Assembly (NCBI GenBank): GCA_035712145.1
Contig: DASTBI010000080.1
Location: 1-36,924, forward strand
Reading direction: 5' to 3'
Origin: Candidatus Eisenbacteria bacterium
Lineage (GTDB): Bacteria > Eisenbacteria > RBG-16-71-46
DNA length: 36,924 nucleotides
Part shown: positions 1 through 7,689 of the stretch, piece by piece
Layout: each line of letters starts with the position of its first letter
Numbering within the stretch: the stretch's first letter is position 1
Position numbers and translations under genes: made by a program
Notes under the pieces: model-generated
What the model was told of the DNA's origin: nothing
Seen by the model: the letters and a program-made list of their open reading frames with translations, nothing else
The model's database searches: none

Positions 1-1
1 G

Positions 2-148
2 CCGATTGGACGACGAACGACCATCTTGCTTACGCTGTCGCCGCATTTCCCTGCGGGTCTTGGAGCCCGCGGACACCTCTATCACGTGAGGCCGCTGCGA
101 CGATTGCGGAGCGCTCGTGTCCGAGATATCGGTTCTCCTGGTGGATGA
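2..148 (+). CDS. possible C-terminal tail of an upstream histidine kinase (partial)
   Basis: An open frame enters from the left edge and stops at 146-148, inside the next gene. Its first residues (GRRTTILLTLSPHFP) resemble the last strand of a histidine-kinase ATPase domain, which often ends in a G-x-G-T-T-x-x-L-x-L-P pattern. A kinase just upstream of an NtrC-type regulator would be the usual arrangement. The visible piece is under 50 codons, the rest lies outside the window, and the overlap with the next gene is about 30 bases, so this is a weak call. Confidence 0.25.
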   Translation, partial: PIGRRTTILLTLSPHFPAGLGARGHLYHVRPLRRLRSARVRDIGSPGG

Positions 149-1514
149 CGAGGATGCCTTCCGGAAGCTCGTCGGAAGCGAGCTTTCCCACGCCGGCTTT
201 CACGTCACGACCGCGCCCAGCTTGCGCGAGGCGCGCGATCTCCTGCGGCACCGCACGTTCCACCTGGCCCTGCTCGATGTTCGGATGCCCGACGGCACCG
301 GTCTCGATCTCCTGACCGAGATCAAGGACAAGGCTCCTTCGACCGAGGTGGTGATGCTGACCGGCCACGCGACGGTCGCGGATGCGATTCGAGCCATGAA
401 GGCCGGGGCGCTCGATTTCCTCATCAAGCCGTTCAAGTTCGAGGAGCTCGAGGTGGTCCTCGAAAAGGCCATGCAGAAGCAGGAGATGCAGCGAAGCCTC
501 TCGGCGCTCGAGCACGAGGTGGACCGCATCCATCCGGGCGAGGATTTCATCGGTCAGAACGCGGCCGTGCGCGAGCTCCTTCGCATGCTGGCCAAGGTCG
601 CCGAGACCGAATCGACGGTGCTGATCCGAGGCGAGAGCGGCGTCGGGAAGGAGCTGATCGCCCGGGCCGTCCACTGGCGCAGCAAACGGGCAAAGCAGCC
701 CTTCGTGGTCGTCGACTGCGCTTCACTGCACGAGAACCTGCTCCAGAGCGAGCTCTTCGGACACGAAAGGGGCGCGTACACGGGAGCTGTCCGCCTGAAG
801 CACGGCCTGTTCGAGGTGGCCGACCGGGGCACCATCTTCCTAGACGAGATCGCCGAGCTCACTCCGGCGCTCCAGGTCAAACTCCTGCGTGTCCTGGAGA
901 CCGGCGTCTTCCGGCGGGTGGGTGGGACGGCGGATATCCACGTGGATGTCCGCGTCATTGCCGCCACCAACCGGTCACTCGAGGTCATGATGAAGGAGGG
1001 CGGGTTCCGCGAGGATCTCTATTACCGGCTCAACGTGTTCTCGCTGCAGATCCCACCGCTACGCGAGCGGGCCGAGGACGTGCCGCTGCTGGCCGAGCAC
1101 TTCATCCGCAACTCGCGTGTGATGCACAAGCGCTCCACACGAATCTCGGAGAGGGCCATGGAGGTTCTGCGCCGGTACCCTTGGCCCGGAAACGTGCGCG
1201 AGCTCGAGAACGTGATCGAGCGAGCCCTCATCCTGTGCGACGGCGGCGTCATCGAGTCCGAGCATCTGCCCCTGGGGGTCAGGCTCGAGCCTGCGTTCCA
1301 TGGCGGCGGGCAGAACGATCGGCTCGTCACGCTGGCGGAGGTCGAGCGCCGCCACCTAAAGCGGGTCCTCGAGGAGTGCAAGGGCCATCGCCAGAAGGCT
1401 GCCGCGATCCTCGGCATCAGCGAGCGCAACCTCTACCGCAAGCTGAAGGAGCTCGAGGCCCAGGATGCCGCAGCCCGGGAAGCCGCCGGCCGAGGAGCTG
1501 GCCCCGCGGACTGA
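117..1514 (+). CDS. NtrC-family sigma-54-dependent response regulator
   Basis: A 465-residue cytoplasmic regulator that, when phosphorylated, should use ATP to open promoters held by sigma-54 RNA polymerase. The receiver domain (residues 1-120) has the acidic pair D10/D11, acceptor D54 and the K of IKPF. The AAA+ domain (about 140-380) has Walker A GESGVGKE, the sigma-54 contact loop GAYTGA, Walker B IFLDEIAEL and an arginine-finger region. A Fis-type helix-turn-helix closes the protein (about 420-455, GHRQKAAAILGISERNLYRK). The GTG start has GGAG at 108-111. All catalytic and contact motifs are intact, so this should be an active enhancer-binding protein. Seven exact sigma-54 promoter cores lie elsewhere in this window, which makes it the natural candidate to control them. 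That link is inference. The exact subfamily (AtoC, ZraR or similar) cannot be told. Confidence 0.95.
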   Translation: MSEISVLLVDDEDAFRKLVGSELSHAGFHVTTAPSLREARDLLRHRTFHLALLDVRMPDGTGLDLLTEIKDKAPSTEVVMLTGHATVADAIRAMKAGALDFLIKPFKFEELEVVLEKAMQKQEMQRSLSALEHEVDRIHPGEDFIGQNAAVRELLRMLAKVAETESTVLIRGESGVGKELIARAVHWRSKRAKQPFVVVDCASLHENLLQSELFGHERGAYTGAVRLKHGLFEVADRGTIFLDEIAELTPALQVKLLRVLETGVFRRVGGTADIHVDVRVIAATNRSLEVMMKEGGFREDLYYRLNVFSLQIPPLRERAEDVPLLAEHFIRNSRVMHKRSTRISERAMEVLRRYPWPGNVRELENVIERALILCDGGVIESEHLPLGVRLEPAFHGGGQNDRLVTLAEVERRHLKRVLEECKGHRQKAAAILGISERNLYRKLKELEAQDAAAREAAGRGAGPAD

Positions 1515-1578
1515 ACCGCTTCTTGCTCTTTCCTTCTCGGCTTTCCAGGCCAGAAACCTCCAGCCCTGAATGCCGGTG

Positions 1579-1593
1579 AGGCACGCGAGTTGC
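1579..1593 (+). promoter_or_regulatory. sigma-54 promoter for the pseudo-receiver gene
   Basis: AGGCACG-CGAG-TTGC fits the sigma-54 consensus TGGCACG-N4-TTGC except for the first base. The GG and GC elements are 12 bases apart as required. The expected start of transcription near 1605 leaves a leader of about 45 bases before the GTG at 1651. It also argues against the upstream ATG at 1570, which would lie before the promoter. Confidence 0.65.
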
Positions 1594-1650
1594 GTTCTGG
1601 AAGGGGAGCCGGGGTTTCCCCTGCGCGGCCTCTGGCGAAGGAGAGAAGGC

Positions 1651-2031
1651 GTGCCACACATCCTGATCCACGACCCCCGCGGGCCACACGAGGAGTGGCA
1701 GAAGCTGTTGGCTGCAAGAGGCCGCGACGTCGTCGTGTGCTGCGACCGCGATTCGTTCGTAAACGCTCTGGGCGAACGCCGGCCTGACGTGCTGGTCTAC
1801 GTCCTCACCGATCTCGAATTGGATCTACAGCTGTTGTTCGAGCTTCGGCGGGTCGCGTCGACGCTTCCCATCGTGCTCCTGGACGGCCCCACGGATCTCG
1901 AGATCCGGCGCCGCGTTCAGAAGCTGAATCCGACGTATTACGGCGTATCGCCGACCGATAGCTCGGAAGTGAGCGATGTCGTCCGGAGCACATTGGGCCG
2001 CGTCATGGATCGCATGACCCCGCTTTCCTGA
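1651..2031 (+). CDS. degenerate receiver-domain (pseudo-receiver) protein
   Basis: A 126-residue protein with the alternating strand-helix layout of a CheY-like receiver: ILIHD (strand 1), PDVLVYVL (strand 3), PIVLLDG (strand 4), YYGVSP (strand 5). The residues needed for phosphorylation are missing. There is one Asp instead of an acidic pair in strand 1, no Asp at the acceptor position (about residues 50-51, Y-V), and no Lys in strand 5. It is probably a protein-interaction module rather than a phosphorelay partner. The GTG at 1651 is preceded by GAAGGAG (1637-1643). An in-frame ATG at 1570 would add 27 poorly folded residues and lies upstream of the sigma-54 site at 1579-1593, so I prefer the GTG. 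The gene follows the NtrC-type regulator by 136 bases and may feed back on it. No specific family was recognised. Confidence 0.75.
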   Translation: MPHILIHDPRGPHEEWQKLLAARGRDVVVCCDRDSFVNALGERRPDVLVYVLTDLELDLQLLFELRRVASTLPIVLLDGPTDLEIRRRVQKLNPTYYGVSPTDSSEVSDVVRSTLGRVMDRMTPLS

Positions 2032-2099
2032 CGATATGACGATGCCGCCTGACAGAAAGACATGCGAACCCGCCGCTCCGATCTGACCGCGTGCGGGAC

Positions 2100-3650
2100 C
2101 TAATTTTCCTTCAGCGCTTGGGCCAGGACCCCGAGGAGATCGTCGACGCTATACGGCTTGGGCAGGAAACCGGAGAACGCAATGCCTTTCGTGTCGGCGA
2201 GTCGGCGTTTATCCGCCAGCCCACTGCTCGCGATCAGCCGCAAGCCCGGATCCATCCGCTTCAGGGCCCGCGCGGCCGCCAGGCCGTCCATGAGAGGCAT
2301 CGTCATGTCGAGCACCACCGCCGCGACTTCTCCGCGATGATGCCCGAGCTGCTTGACCGCGCTGGGCCCGTCTTCGGCGGTCATCACCCGATAGCCGAAG
2401 GTGGCCAGGGCACGGCCGGTCATTTCCCGGATGCCCGGCTCATCGTCCACGACCATCACCAACTCGCCGTTCCCCGATGGCAAGGACGCGGCGCGTCCCT
2501 CTATCGCGTGAAGTGAGTCCGCGGCCGGATCGGGAGGAACGGCCGGCAGGTAGATCGTGAAGCGAGTGCCCTTGCCAGTTTCGCTGTCGACGTCGATGAA
2601 ACCCCCGTGCCCCCGGATGATCCCGAGCGAGGTCGACAGGCCGAGGCCGGTGCCCTCGCCCTGCGGCTTCGTCGTGAAGAAGGGGTCGAAGATCCGATCC
2701 ATGTGCTCGGCCGCGATTCCGGTTCCGGTGTCCGCGACGGCGATCGAGAGGTAATGGCCGGGACGTGCTTCCAGCGGGATCGGCGCCCGGTTTGGATCGA
2801 GCGCGACGTTTCGGGCCGTGAACGTGAGCGCTCCGCCGCCGGTCATGGCATCCCGGGCATTCACTGCGAGATTCATGAGGACCTGGTGAATCTGGGTCGC
2901 GTCAATGTGTGCCAGCCACAGGTCGGATGGCACTTCTTGCCGCAACCGAATATTGCGGGGCAATGTTTCACGCAGGATCTCGCAGACCTCGCGAATGATG
3001 TGCTTCACCGGTGTGGGGACGCGATCTCCCTCGATACCACGGGCGAACGAGAGCACCTGCCGGACGATGTTGGCTGCCCGTTCGGTGAGGCTTCCCAGCA
3101 TCGCCACACATTCGAGACCTTCCGGGTCGTTGGCCAGCTTTCGTTCCAGCAGTCGCACCGAGACCATGATCGGGGCGAGGATGTTGTTGAGATCGTGGGC
3201 GAGGCCCCCCGCCAGGGTCCCAACGCTCTCGAGTCGTTGCGCGCGTAACAGCTGCGCCTCCGCAAGCCGCTTTTCGGTGATGTCGCGGAGGATGACGGTG
3301 AAGAGCTTCCGTCCGTGAACCTCGACCTGCGAGATCGAGGCTTCCATCGGAAACTCCTCGCCGTTCGCGCGCAGACCGGACAACGGGATGAGCCGGCCGA
3401 TCGAACGCCGGGTGGTGCCGCTCACTCCGAATTGCCTGACCTGCTCGCCGTGAGCCGCGCGGAAGCGCTCCGGAATGAATCGATCGAGAGGCTGCCCGAT
3501 CGCTTCGGCGGCGTGGATCCCGAAGGTCTTCTCGGCAGCCGCATTGAACACGATGACGCGCTGGTCGTCGTCGACCGTGATGATGGCATCCATCGCCGAG
3601 CCCACGATGCTGGCCAGGCGGGTTTCGGCATCGGAGTTCTCCTCGATCAT
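2100..3650 (-). CDS. PAS-domain hybrid sensor histidine kinase with C-terminal receiver
   Basis: A soluble sensor of about 516 residues: PAS domain (about 8-125, starting SAMDAIITVDDDQR), HisKA dimerisation helix with the phospho-accepting His in GGLAHDLNN (about 150), HATPase_c with N box NLAVNARDAM, G1 box DTGTGI and G2 box GTGLGL, then a receiver domain (about 395-515) with DDE, acceptor Asp in VLDMTMP and the Lys of LPKPY. No membrane segment is seen. It converges with the pseudo-receiver gene (68 bases apart) and diverges from hsp20. The start is uncertain. I chose ATG 3650, next to the PAS domain; ATG 3713 is possible and neither has a good ribosome site. The open frame runs on to 4139, but that part only shadows hsp20. 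The hsp20 promoter core is nearly palindromic and could also fire toward this gene. Confidence 0.9.
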   Translation of the reverse strand: MIEENSDAETRLASIVGSAMDAIITVDDDQRVIVFNAAAEKTFGIHAAEAIGQPLDRFIPERFRAAHGEQVRQFGVSGTTRRSIGRLIPLSGLRANGEEFPMEASISQVEVHGRKLFTVILRDITEKRLAEAQLLRAQRLESVGTLAGGLAHDLNNILAPIMVSVRLLERKLANDPEGLECVAMLGSLTERAANIVRQVLSFARGIEGDRVPTPVKHIIREVCEILRETLPRNIRLRQEVPSDLWLAHIDATQIHQVLMNLAVNARDAMTGGGALTFTARNVALDPNRAPIPLEARPGHYLSIAVADTGTGIAAEHMDRIFDPFFTTKPQGEGTGLGLSTSLGIIRGHGGFIDVDSETGKGTRFTIYLPAVPPDPAADSLHAIEGRAASLPSGNGELVMVVDDEPGIREMTGRALATFGYRVMTAEDGPSAVKQLGHHRGEVAAVVLDMTMPLMDGLAAARALKRMDPGLRLIASSGLADKRRLADTKGIAFSGFLPKPYSVDDLLGVLAQALKEN

Positions 3651-3753
3651 GACGGCATGATGGAGCGCGGCGTTGCCCGTGTCTAGCGAACGACCCGCAG
3701 CCGGGACCCGCATGACAACCGCGACATCGGCTGCCACCTTGGCAGCCCGGACG

Positions 3754-3770
3754 CCTCGCTGGGTGCGAGG
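3754..3770. promoter_or_regulatory. inverted repeat upstream of hsp20, possible activator site
   Basis: CCTCGC-N5-GCGAGG is a perfect 6-base inverted repeat centred about 92 bases upstream of the -24 element of the hsp20 sigma-54 promoter. That is the usual distance for an enhancer-binding-protein site. Further repeats lie nearer: TGCGACT at 3808-3814 with AGTCGCA at 3839-3845. Function is inferred from position only. Confidence 0.3.
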
Positions 3771-3853
3771 GAGCCGGATGGGCCGACTCGCAACCCGCCT
3801 CTCGAATTGCGACTTGTGGAGCACCGGTCTCGCTGACGAGTCGCACATGGTGA

Positions 3854-3868
3854 TGGCACGAGGAATGC
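3854..3868 (+). promoter_or_regulatory. sigma-54 promoter of hsp20
   Basis: TGGCACG-AGGA-ATGC matches the sigma-54 -24/-12 consensus with one mismatch in the -12 box. Predicted start of transcription is near 3880, giving a leader of about 75 bases before the hsp20 ATG. The surrounding 20 bases (3853-3872) are identical to those at the osmC promoter (21479-21498). The complement also reads GGGCATT-CCTC-GTGC, a weaker sigma-54-like core pointing toward the kinase gene. Confidence 0.85.
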
Positions 3869-3954
3869 CCTGTACCGACGATGCTCGCGAGGGGCGTCTC
3901 TGGACCCGCGCAGGCAAATGCTCGCACTCCGAGAGACGCGGAAAGGAGAAGGTC

Positions 3955-4383
3955 ATGAAAGCGCTGGTTCCGGATAACAGGCTGGCCACGTTCCGCAAGG
4001 AAATGGATCGGTTCTTCGATCGGCTGTGGGACGGCGACGACATGCCCGTCGGGGCGTGGACTCCGGATATCGACATCGCGGAGACCCCGGAAGCCTTGAC
4101 CGTGAAGGCCGAGATCCCGGGGATCGAGCCCAGGGACATGCAGGTCGTGCTGGAGAACGGCGTGCTCGTCTTGCGGGGTGAGAAACGGCAGGTGACCGAG
4201 GAGAAAGAAGAGCGGCTGTATCGGAACGAACGGCACTACGGATCATTCGTCCGTAGCCTCCGGCTCCCGGCGAACGTCGACGCATCGAGGGTCTCGGCCA
4301 TGTTCAAGAATGGCGTGCTGACCGTGGTGATGCCGAAGACTGCCGAAGCCAGGGGGAAGTCGATCCCGATCAAGACCGAGTAA
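3955..4383 (+). CDS. Hsp20/alpha-crystallin small heat-shock protein
   Basis: A 142-residue ATP-independent holdase that binds unfolding proteins in the cytoplasm and keeps them soluble. The alpha-crystallin domain spans about 37-130, with the conserved strands VKAEIPGI and ENGVLVLRGEK and the signature A-x-x-x-N-G-V-L (SAMFKNGVLTV) near the end. A short amphipathic N-terminus (FRKEMDRFFDRLW) and a C-terminal IPI-type tail (KSIPIK) fit the family. ATG 3955 has GAAAGGAG at 3941-3948. An in-frame start at 3673 would add 94 residues unlike any Hsp20 and lies upstream of the promoter, so it is rejected. Length is normal. The gene is probably monocistronic, driven from the sigma-54 site at 3854 and ended by the hairpin at 4411. 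Confidence 0.96.
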   Translation: MKALVPDNRLATFRKEMDRFFDRLWDGDDMPVGAWTPDIDIAETPEALTVKAEIPGIEPRDMQVVLENGVLVLRGEKRQVTEEKEERLYRNERHYGSFVRSLRLPANVDASRVSAMFKNGVLTVVMPKTAEARGKSIPIKTE

Positions 4384-4410
4384 GGTCTTCCGGCTCTCCA
4401 CCTGTCAGAT

Positions 4411-4437
4411 GCGGGCCGCTCCATCGGAGCGGCCCGC
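4411..4437. terminator. hairpin between convergent hsp20 and ubiB-like genes
   Basis: A perfect 12-base-pair stem (GCGGGCCGCTCC and its complement) with a 3-base loop (ATC) lies between the stop codons of two converging genes. Neither side has a run of T, so it may act as a weak bidirectional terminator or mainly block 3' decay. Confidence 0.6.
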
Positions 4438-4479
4438 AAACTTTCAGGCCAACCCTGAGGTGCGCGTGGAGCCGTTCGG

Positions 4480-6156
4480 TCAGCGTCGCCGCGAACGCCA
4501 GATGCTGCCGACCACCCAGACGCCGAAGAGCAGCGAAAACAGGAAGCCGAGCGCGAAGAGCCACCACAGATGCGAAGCGAGCCCGTCGCTTCTGCGGAAC
4601 CCGAGCGCCACGCCGAGAGCCACCACTGAAGCCGCGAGGATCATGGCCAGCGCCAATCGGTTGGTCATGCCCTGCAGTTCCTGGGCGAACTTCGTGAGCC
4701 CCTCGTGCTTCACGTTCAGCTCCAGCTCGCCTCGTTCCAGCCGGCCGAGGAGGCGACCCGCTCGCCGCGGAAACCCGAGACCCAGTTCGGCGGCTTCGGC
4801 CGCGGCCCGTCCCAGACGCACGACGCCGGCGGCCGGCGAACGCGAGGCTTCCCAGTGCTTGCGGAAGATCGGGCTCGCGAACTCGAAGTACTGGAACCCA
4901 GGGTCGAGCATGAGCCCCAGTCCTTCGCTCATGCTCACGACTCGAAGGAGCAGCGCCAGCTCTCCCGGAAGCTGGAGGCGGTGCCTGAAGGCGATCTCGC
5001 TCAGTTCACGGGTCACGGCGGCCGCGCTCAGCTCCCGGATCGACCGGCCGTGATAGCGGCTCATCAGATGATCGAGATCGTGAATGAACGCCGCTTTGTC
5101 GGCGTTTCGCCCCGCCACACCGAGCGCGAACAACTCCTCGGCCAGCGATTCGGGATCCTGGTCGAGCATGGCGAATCCCCCGCGCAGCAGGTGGTCCCGA
5201 ACCCCTTCGCTGACACGGCCTACCATGCCGAAATCGACGACCGCGATCGCTCCGTCGGGCTGGACGAAGAAGTTGCCCGGGTGAGGGTCCGCGTGGAAGA
5301 ACCCCAGCTCCAGGACCTCTCTCAGGAACATGCGGGCGGCATTCTGGGCGATGGTGCGGCGAGGGATCTTGAGCGCTTCGATACGATCGACGTCGGTCAC
5401 CTTGATGCCCGTCACACGGTCGAGAGTCAAGACGCGTTCGGTCGTATGGCTCCAGTGGACCCGCGGGATCCAGATGGTCGGATCGTCCGCGAACGCGTTG
5501 CCCAGCCGTTCGGCATTGCGGCCTTCGCGCACGTAGTCCAGCTCGTTACGCAGCGTGTAAGCAAACTCCGACACCACCGGCATCAGCTCGTAGTCGCTGC
5601 CGAACCGCGTATGGGTCTGGGCCCACAGCGTCAGCCGGTCGAGGATCTCGAGGTCTCGCTCGACTTCCTCGATGACGTCCGGCCGGCGCACCTTGACCAC
5701 CACCGATGTCCCATCGGGGAGCCGCGCGGCATGCACCTGGCCGATCGAAGCCGTCGCCAAGGGTTCGCGGTCGAAACTCTGAAAGAGGCTCTCGAGCGAT
5801 TGCCCGAAGTCCTCCCGGATGGTGCGCTCCACGTGCGGGAAGGGGACGCGCGGTGCGGCGTCCTGGAGCTTGGCCAGCTCCGCGATGTATTCAGGTGGAA
5901 CGAGGTCGGCGCGCGTGCTCGCCATCTGTCCGAGCTTGATGAAGGTGACCCCGAGCTCGCTGAGGGCAACCCGCAGCCGCTCGGGCGGGCTGATGCTGCG
6001 ATCCCGAGCGTGCCACCAACGCGAGGCGAAGCGCCCGAAACCGGCGTGATCGACGAACGCGCCCAGCCCGTGTCGGGTCAGAATCCGGGCGACGTCACGC
6101 GACCGCGAAACGAGATCCGGGTCGGTGAACCATGATCGGACGGGCATGATGGCCAT
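4480..6156 (-). CDS. ubiB: ABC1/UbiB-family atypical protein kinase
   Basis: A 558-residue membrane-anchored member of the ABC1/ADCK/UbiB family, whose members support ubiquinone or other isoprenoid-lipid metabolism through an ATPase/kinase-like fold. Visible family motifs: the KxGQ-type segment FIKLGQMASTRADLVPPEY (about 95-115), the nucleotide lysine in VVVKVRRPDV, and the catalytic/metal loop HADPHPGNFF with VVDFGMVG (about 290-320). Two hydrophobic helices close the C-terminus (about 500-545), as in UbiB. The start ATG 6156 (MAIMPVRSW) follows GGGAGG at a good distance; the longer frame to 6180 lacks such a site. A sigma-54 promoter lies 36-50 bases upstream. The neighbours are stress genes rather than quinone-synthesis genes, so the symbol names the family, not a proven ubiquinone role. 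Confidence 0.9.
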   Translation of the reverse strand: MAIMPVRSWFTDPDLVSRSRDVARILTRHGLGAFVDHAGFGRFASRWWHARDRSISPPERLRVALSELGVTFIKLGQMASTRADLVPPEYIAELAKLQDAAPRVPFPHVERTIREDFGQSLESLFQSFDREPLATASIGQVHAARLPDGTSVVVKVRRPDVIEEVERDLEILDRLTLWAQTHTRFGSDYELMPVVSEFAYTLRNELDYVREGRNAERLGNAFADDPTIWIPRVHWSHTTERVLTLDRVTGIKVTDVDRIEALKIPRRTIAQNAARMFLREVLELGFFHADPHPGNFFVQPDGAIAVVDFGMVGRVSEGVRDHLLRGGFAMLDQDPESLAEELFALGVAGRNADKAAFIHDLDHLMSRYHGRSIRELSAAAVTRELSEIAFRHRLQLPGELALLLRVVSMSEGLGLMLDPGFQYFEFASPIFRKHWEASRSPAAGVVRLGRAAAEAAELGLGFPRRAGRLLGRLERGELELNVKHEGLTKFAQELQGMTNRLALAMILAASVVALGVALGFRRSDGLASHLWWLFALGFLFSLLFGVWVVGSIWRSRRR

Positions 6157-6189
6157 CGTTCCTCCCAGAGCGAGCCTCACCGCGATTCA

Positions 6190-6204
6190 GGGCACGACGC
6201 ATGC
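6190..6204 (+). promoter_or_regulatory. sigma-54-like promoter for the acyltransferase-deacetylase pair
   Basis: GGGCACG-ACGC-ATGC has the GG and GC elements at the correct 12-base spacing and one mismatch in the -24 box. Predicted start is near 6216, about 50 bases before ATG 6268. It overlaps the opposite-strand ubiB promoter base for base. Confidence 0.5.
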
Positions 6205-6206
6205 CA
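6192..6206 (-). promoter_or_regulatory. sigma-54 promoter of the ubiB-like gene
   Basis: Read on the minus strand: TGGCATG-CGTC-GTGC, then CCTG, as after the hsp20 and osmC promoters. Spacing is correct. Predicted start near 6180 leaves a leader of about 24 bases holding the GGGAGG ribosome site of ATG 6156. Confidence 0.75.
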
Positions 6207-6267
6207 GTGAGGAACCGAGGCGCCCCAGGCGATGGCGCTGGCGCGTCTGGCGAAACCTCGGTGAGGT

Positions 6268-7689
6268 ATGGGCATGCGCACTTCCCGAACCTCCCTGGCC
6301 TTGGCGGGCACGGGAGCGGAGGCCGTCCGGCCCCGACAGAACGTCAGTCCGGCTGACAGCTGGTCACGTCGGGCGGTGGCTGGGTTGTTGTTCTCGGCGA
6401 TGCCCTGGCTGATGCGGCTCGCGTCCGCGGTGAGCTTCAGGAGTATCCAGGTGCGGGGCGCCGAGCGGTTTCCGAAGCGGGGACCCGTTCTCCTGGTCGC
6501 CAATCATCCGGCGACCTGGACCGATGTGCTGGTCCTGCACGTGGCGCTGGGGCGCAAACTCCACTTCCTGGCGCAGGAGCCGCTGTTCCGGCCGACCGTT
6601 CGCGCCTGGCTCCTGCGACTATACGGCGCGCTTCCGGTGTCCAGTTCCGGAAACGCGGCCGAGCGGGGAGTCCGCAACGAGAGAACGCTGAAGCGCTGTC
6701 GAAGGCTGCTGGAACGAGGAGAGGTCATCGCCATCTTCCCCGAAGGCGTCAGCGAGGTGGACCGCTCGATCCTGGCGTTCAAGCCGGGAGCAGCGCGCAT
6801 CGCCCTCGACAGCTGCGGCAGCGTACGCCCCCTGCCGGTCGTTCCGACAGGCATTCACTACGTGGACCGCACCGCGTTCCGGACGCACGTCGTGGTCAGC
6901 ATCGGTCATCCGGTTCGGCTACCCATCCCGCCCGAGTCGGAGCACATCGAAGGCTGGATCGCGGCTACGACGGCGCGACTGGAAGATGCGGTGACCAGGC
7001 TGATCCTCGATCTGCCGGATCCGAGGATTCGCGCCGCGGTGGAGGAACTCGCGCCGCTGATCTCCTGTAAGCCCTCGAGCGACCCTGCGGGCTTCCGGCG
7101 CTCGCGGTGCGTCGCGCGATGGCTCTTGATGCTGCGGGGAGCCCGGCCGGCCGACTTCGCCAGCACGCTGCGCCACGCGCGGCGCCATCGGAAGTTGCGC
7201 GAGGCGCTTGCTCTCGAGCCGCTGGACGTGAGCGATCGATCGTGGGTGCACCAGGCTGGCCTGGTGCTCTCCCTGGTCGCGGGAGCGCCGCCGGCGCTGA
7301 TCGGTCTGATCCTCAACGGCCCTCCGGCACTGCTCGCGGAGCACGTCGCGCGCCGCTTCGACCCGACCCGTGTGGCGCTGGCCCGGATCGCCGCCGGAGC
7401 CGCGCTGTTTGGATTGTGGTATGCAGTGATCGTCGCAGGGGCTGCAGTCGTCGGGCGCTCCCTCTGGGTCGTACTCGCGACTCTGTTCGCGACCCTGGCG
7501 TTGGCCGGTTGCGCCGTGGTCTGGAGCGATGCGTGGCATGACGCGCATGCGCGCTTTCGCTGGGTGCAGTCGTGGCGAAGCCCTCGGCTCATGGCGCAGC
7601 TCCGGGCGGAGCGCGCGGCGCTGTTGAGCGTGTTGGAGCAGACGCCCGCAGGTCGGGCGCGGAGCAAGGCTGGGGAGACCGCGGGGTGA
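6268..7689 (+). CDS. PlsC-type lysophospholipid/glycerol acyltransferase with C-terminal membrane domain
   Basis: A 473-residue membrane protein. The PlsC-like domain (about 60-230) has the catalytic NHPATWTD motif, an H-x5-D spacing seen in some branches instead of H-x4-D, and the acceptor motif FPEGVSEVD. It should move an acyl chain to a glycerolipid or related alcohol at the inner membrane. From about 330 the protein carries three hydrophobic helices, then a basic tail. ATG 6268 is preceded by GGTGAGGT. The stop overlaps the start of the deacetylase in a GTGA arrangement, so the two are translationally coupled and may modify one envelope lipid or glycan. The shared promoter region with the ubiB-like gene contains the bidirectional sigma-54 site. 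The exact substrate is unknown. Confidence 0.85.
   Translation: MGMRTSRTSLALAGTGAEAVRPRQNVSPADSWSRRAVAGLLFSAMPWLMRLASAVSFRSIQVRGAERFPKRGPVLLVANHPATWTDVLVLHVALGRKLHFLAQEPLFRPTVRAWLLRLYGALPVSSSGNAAERGVRNERTLKRCRRLLERGEVIAIFPEGVSEVDRSILAFKPGAARIALDSCGSVRPLPVVPTGIHYVDRTAFRTHVVVSIGHPVRLPIPPESEHIEGWIAATTARLEDAVTRLILDLPDPRIRAAVEELAPLISCKPSSDPAGFRRSRCVARWLLMLRGARPADFASTLRHARRHRKLREALALEPLDVSDRSWVHQAGLVLSLVAGAPPALIGLILNGPPALLAEHVARRFDPTRVALARIAAGAALFGLWYAVIVAGAAVVGRSLWVVLATLFATLALAGCAVVWSDAWHDAHARFRWVQSWRSPRLMAQLRAERAALLSVLEQTPAGRARSKAGETAG

Noticed and set aside
3735-3750. Minus-strand TGGCAGCC...CGC near the kinase gene as a sigma-54 promoter
   Set aside because: The GG and GC elements are one base too far apart.
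3673-3954. N-terminal extension of the hsp20 frame
   Set aside because: Unlike any Hsp20, upstream of the sigma-54 promoter, while ATG 3955 has a clear ribosome site.
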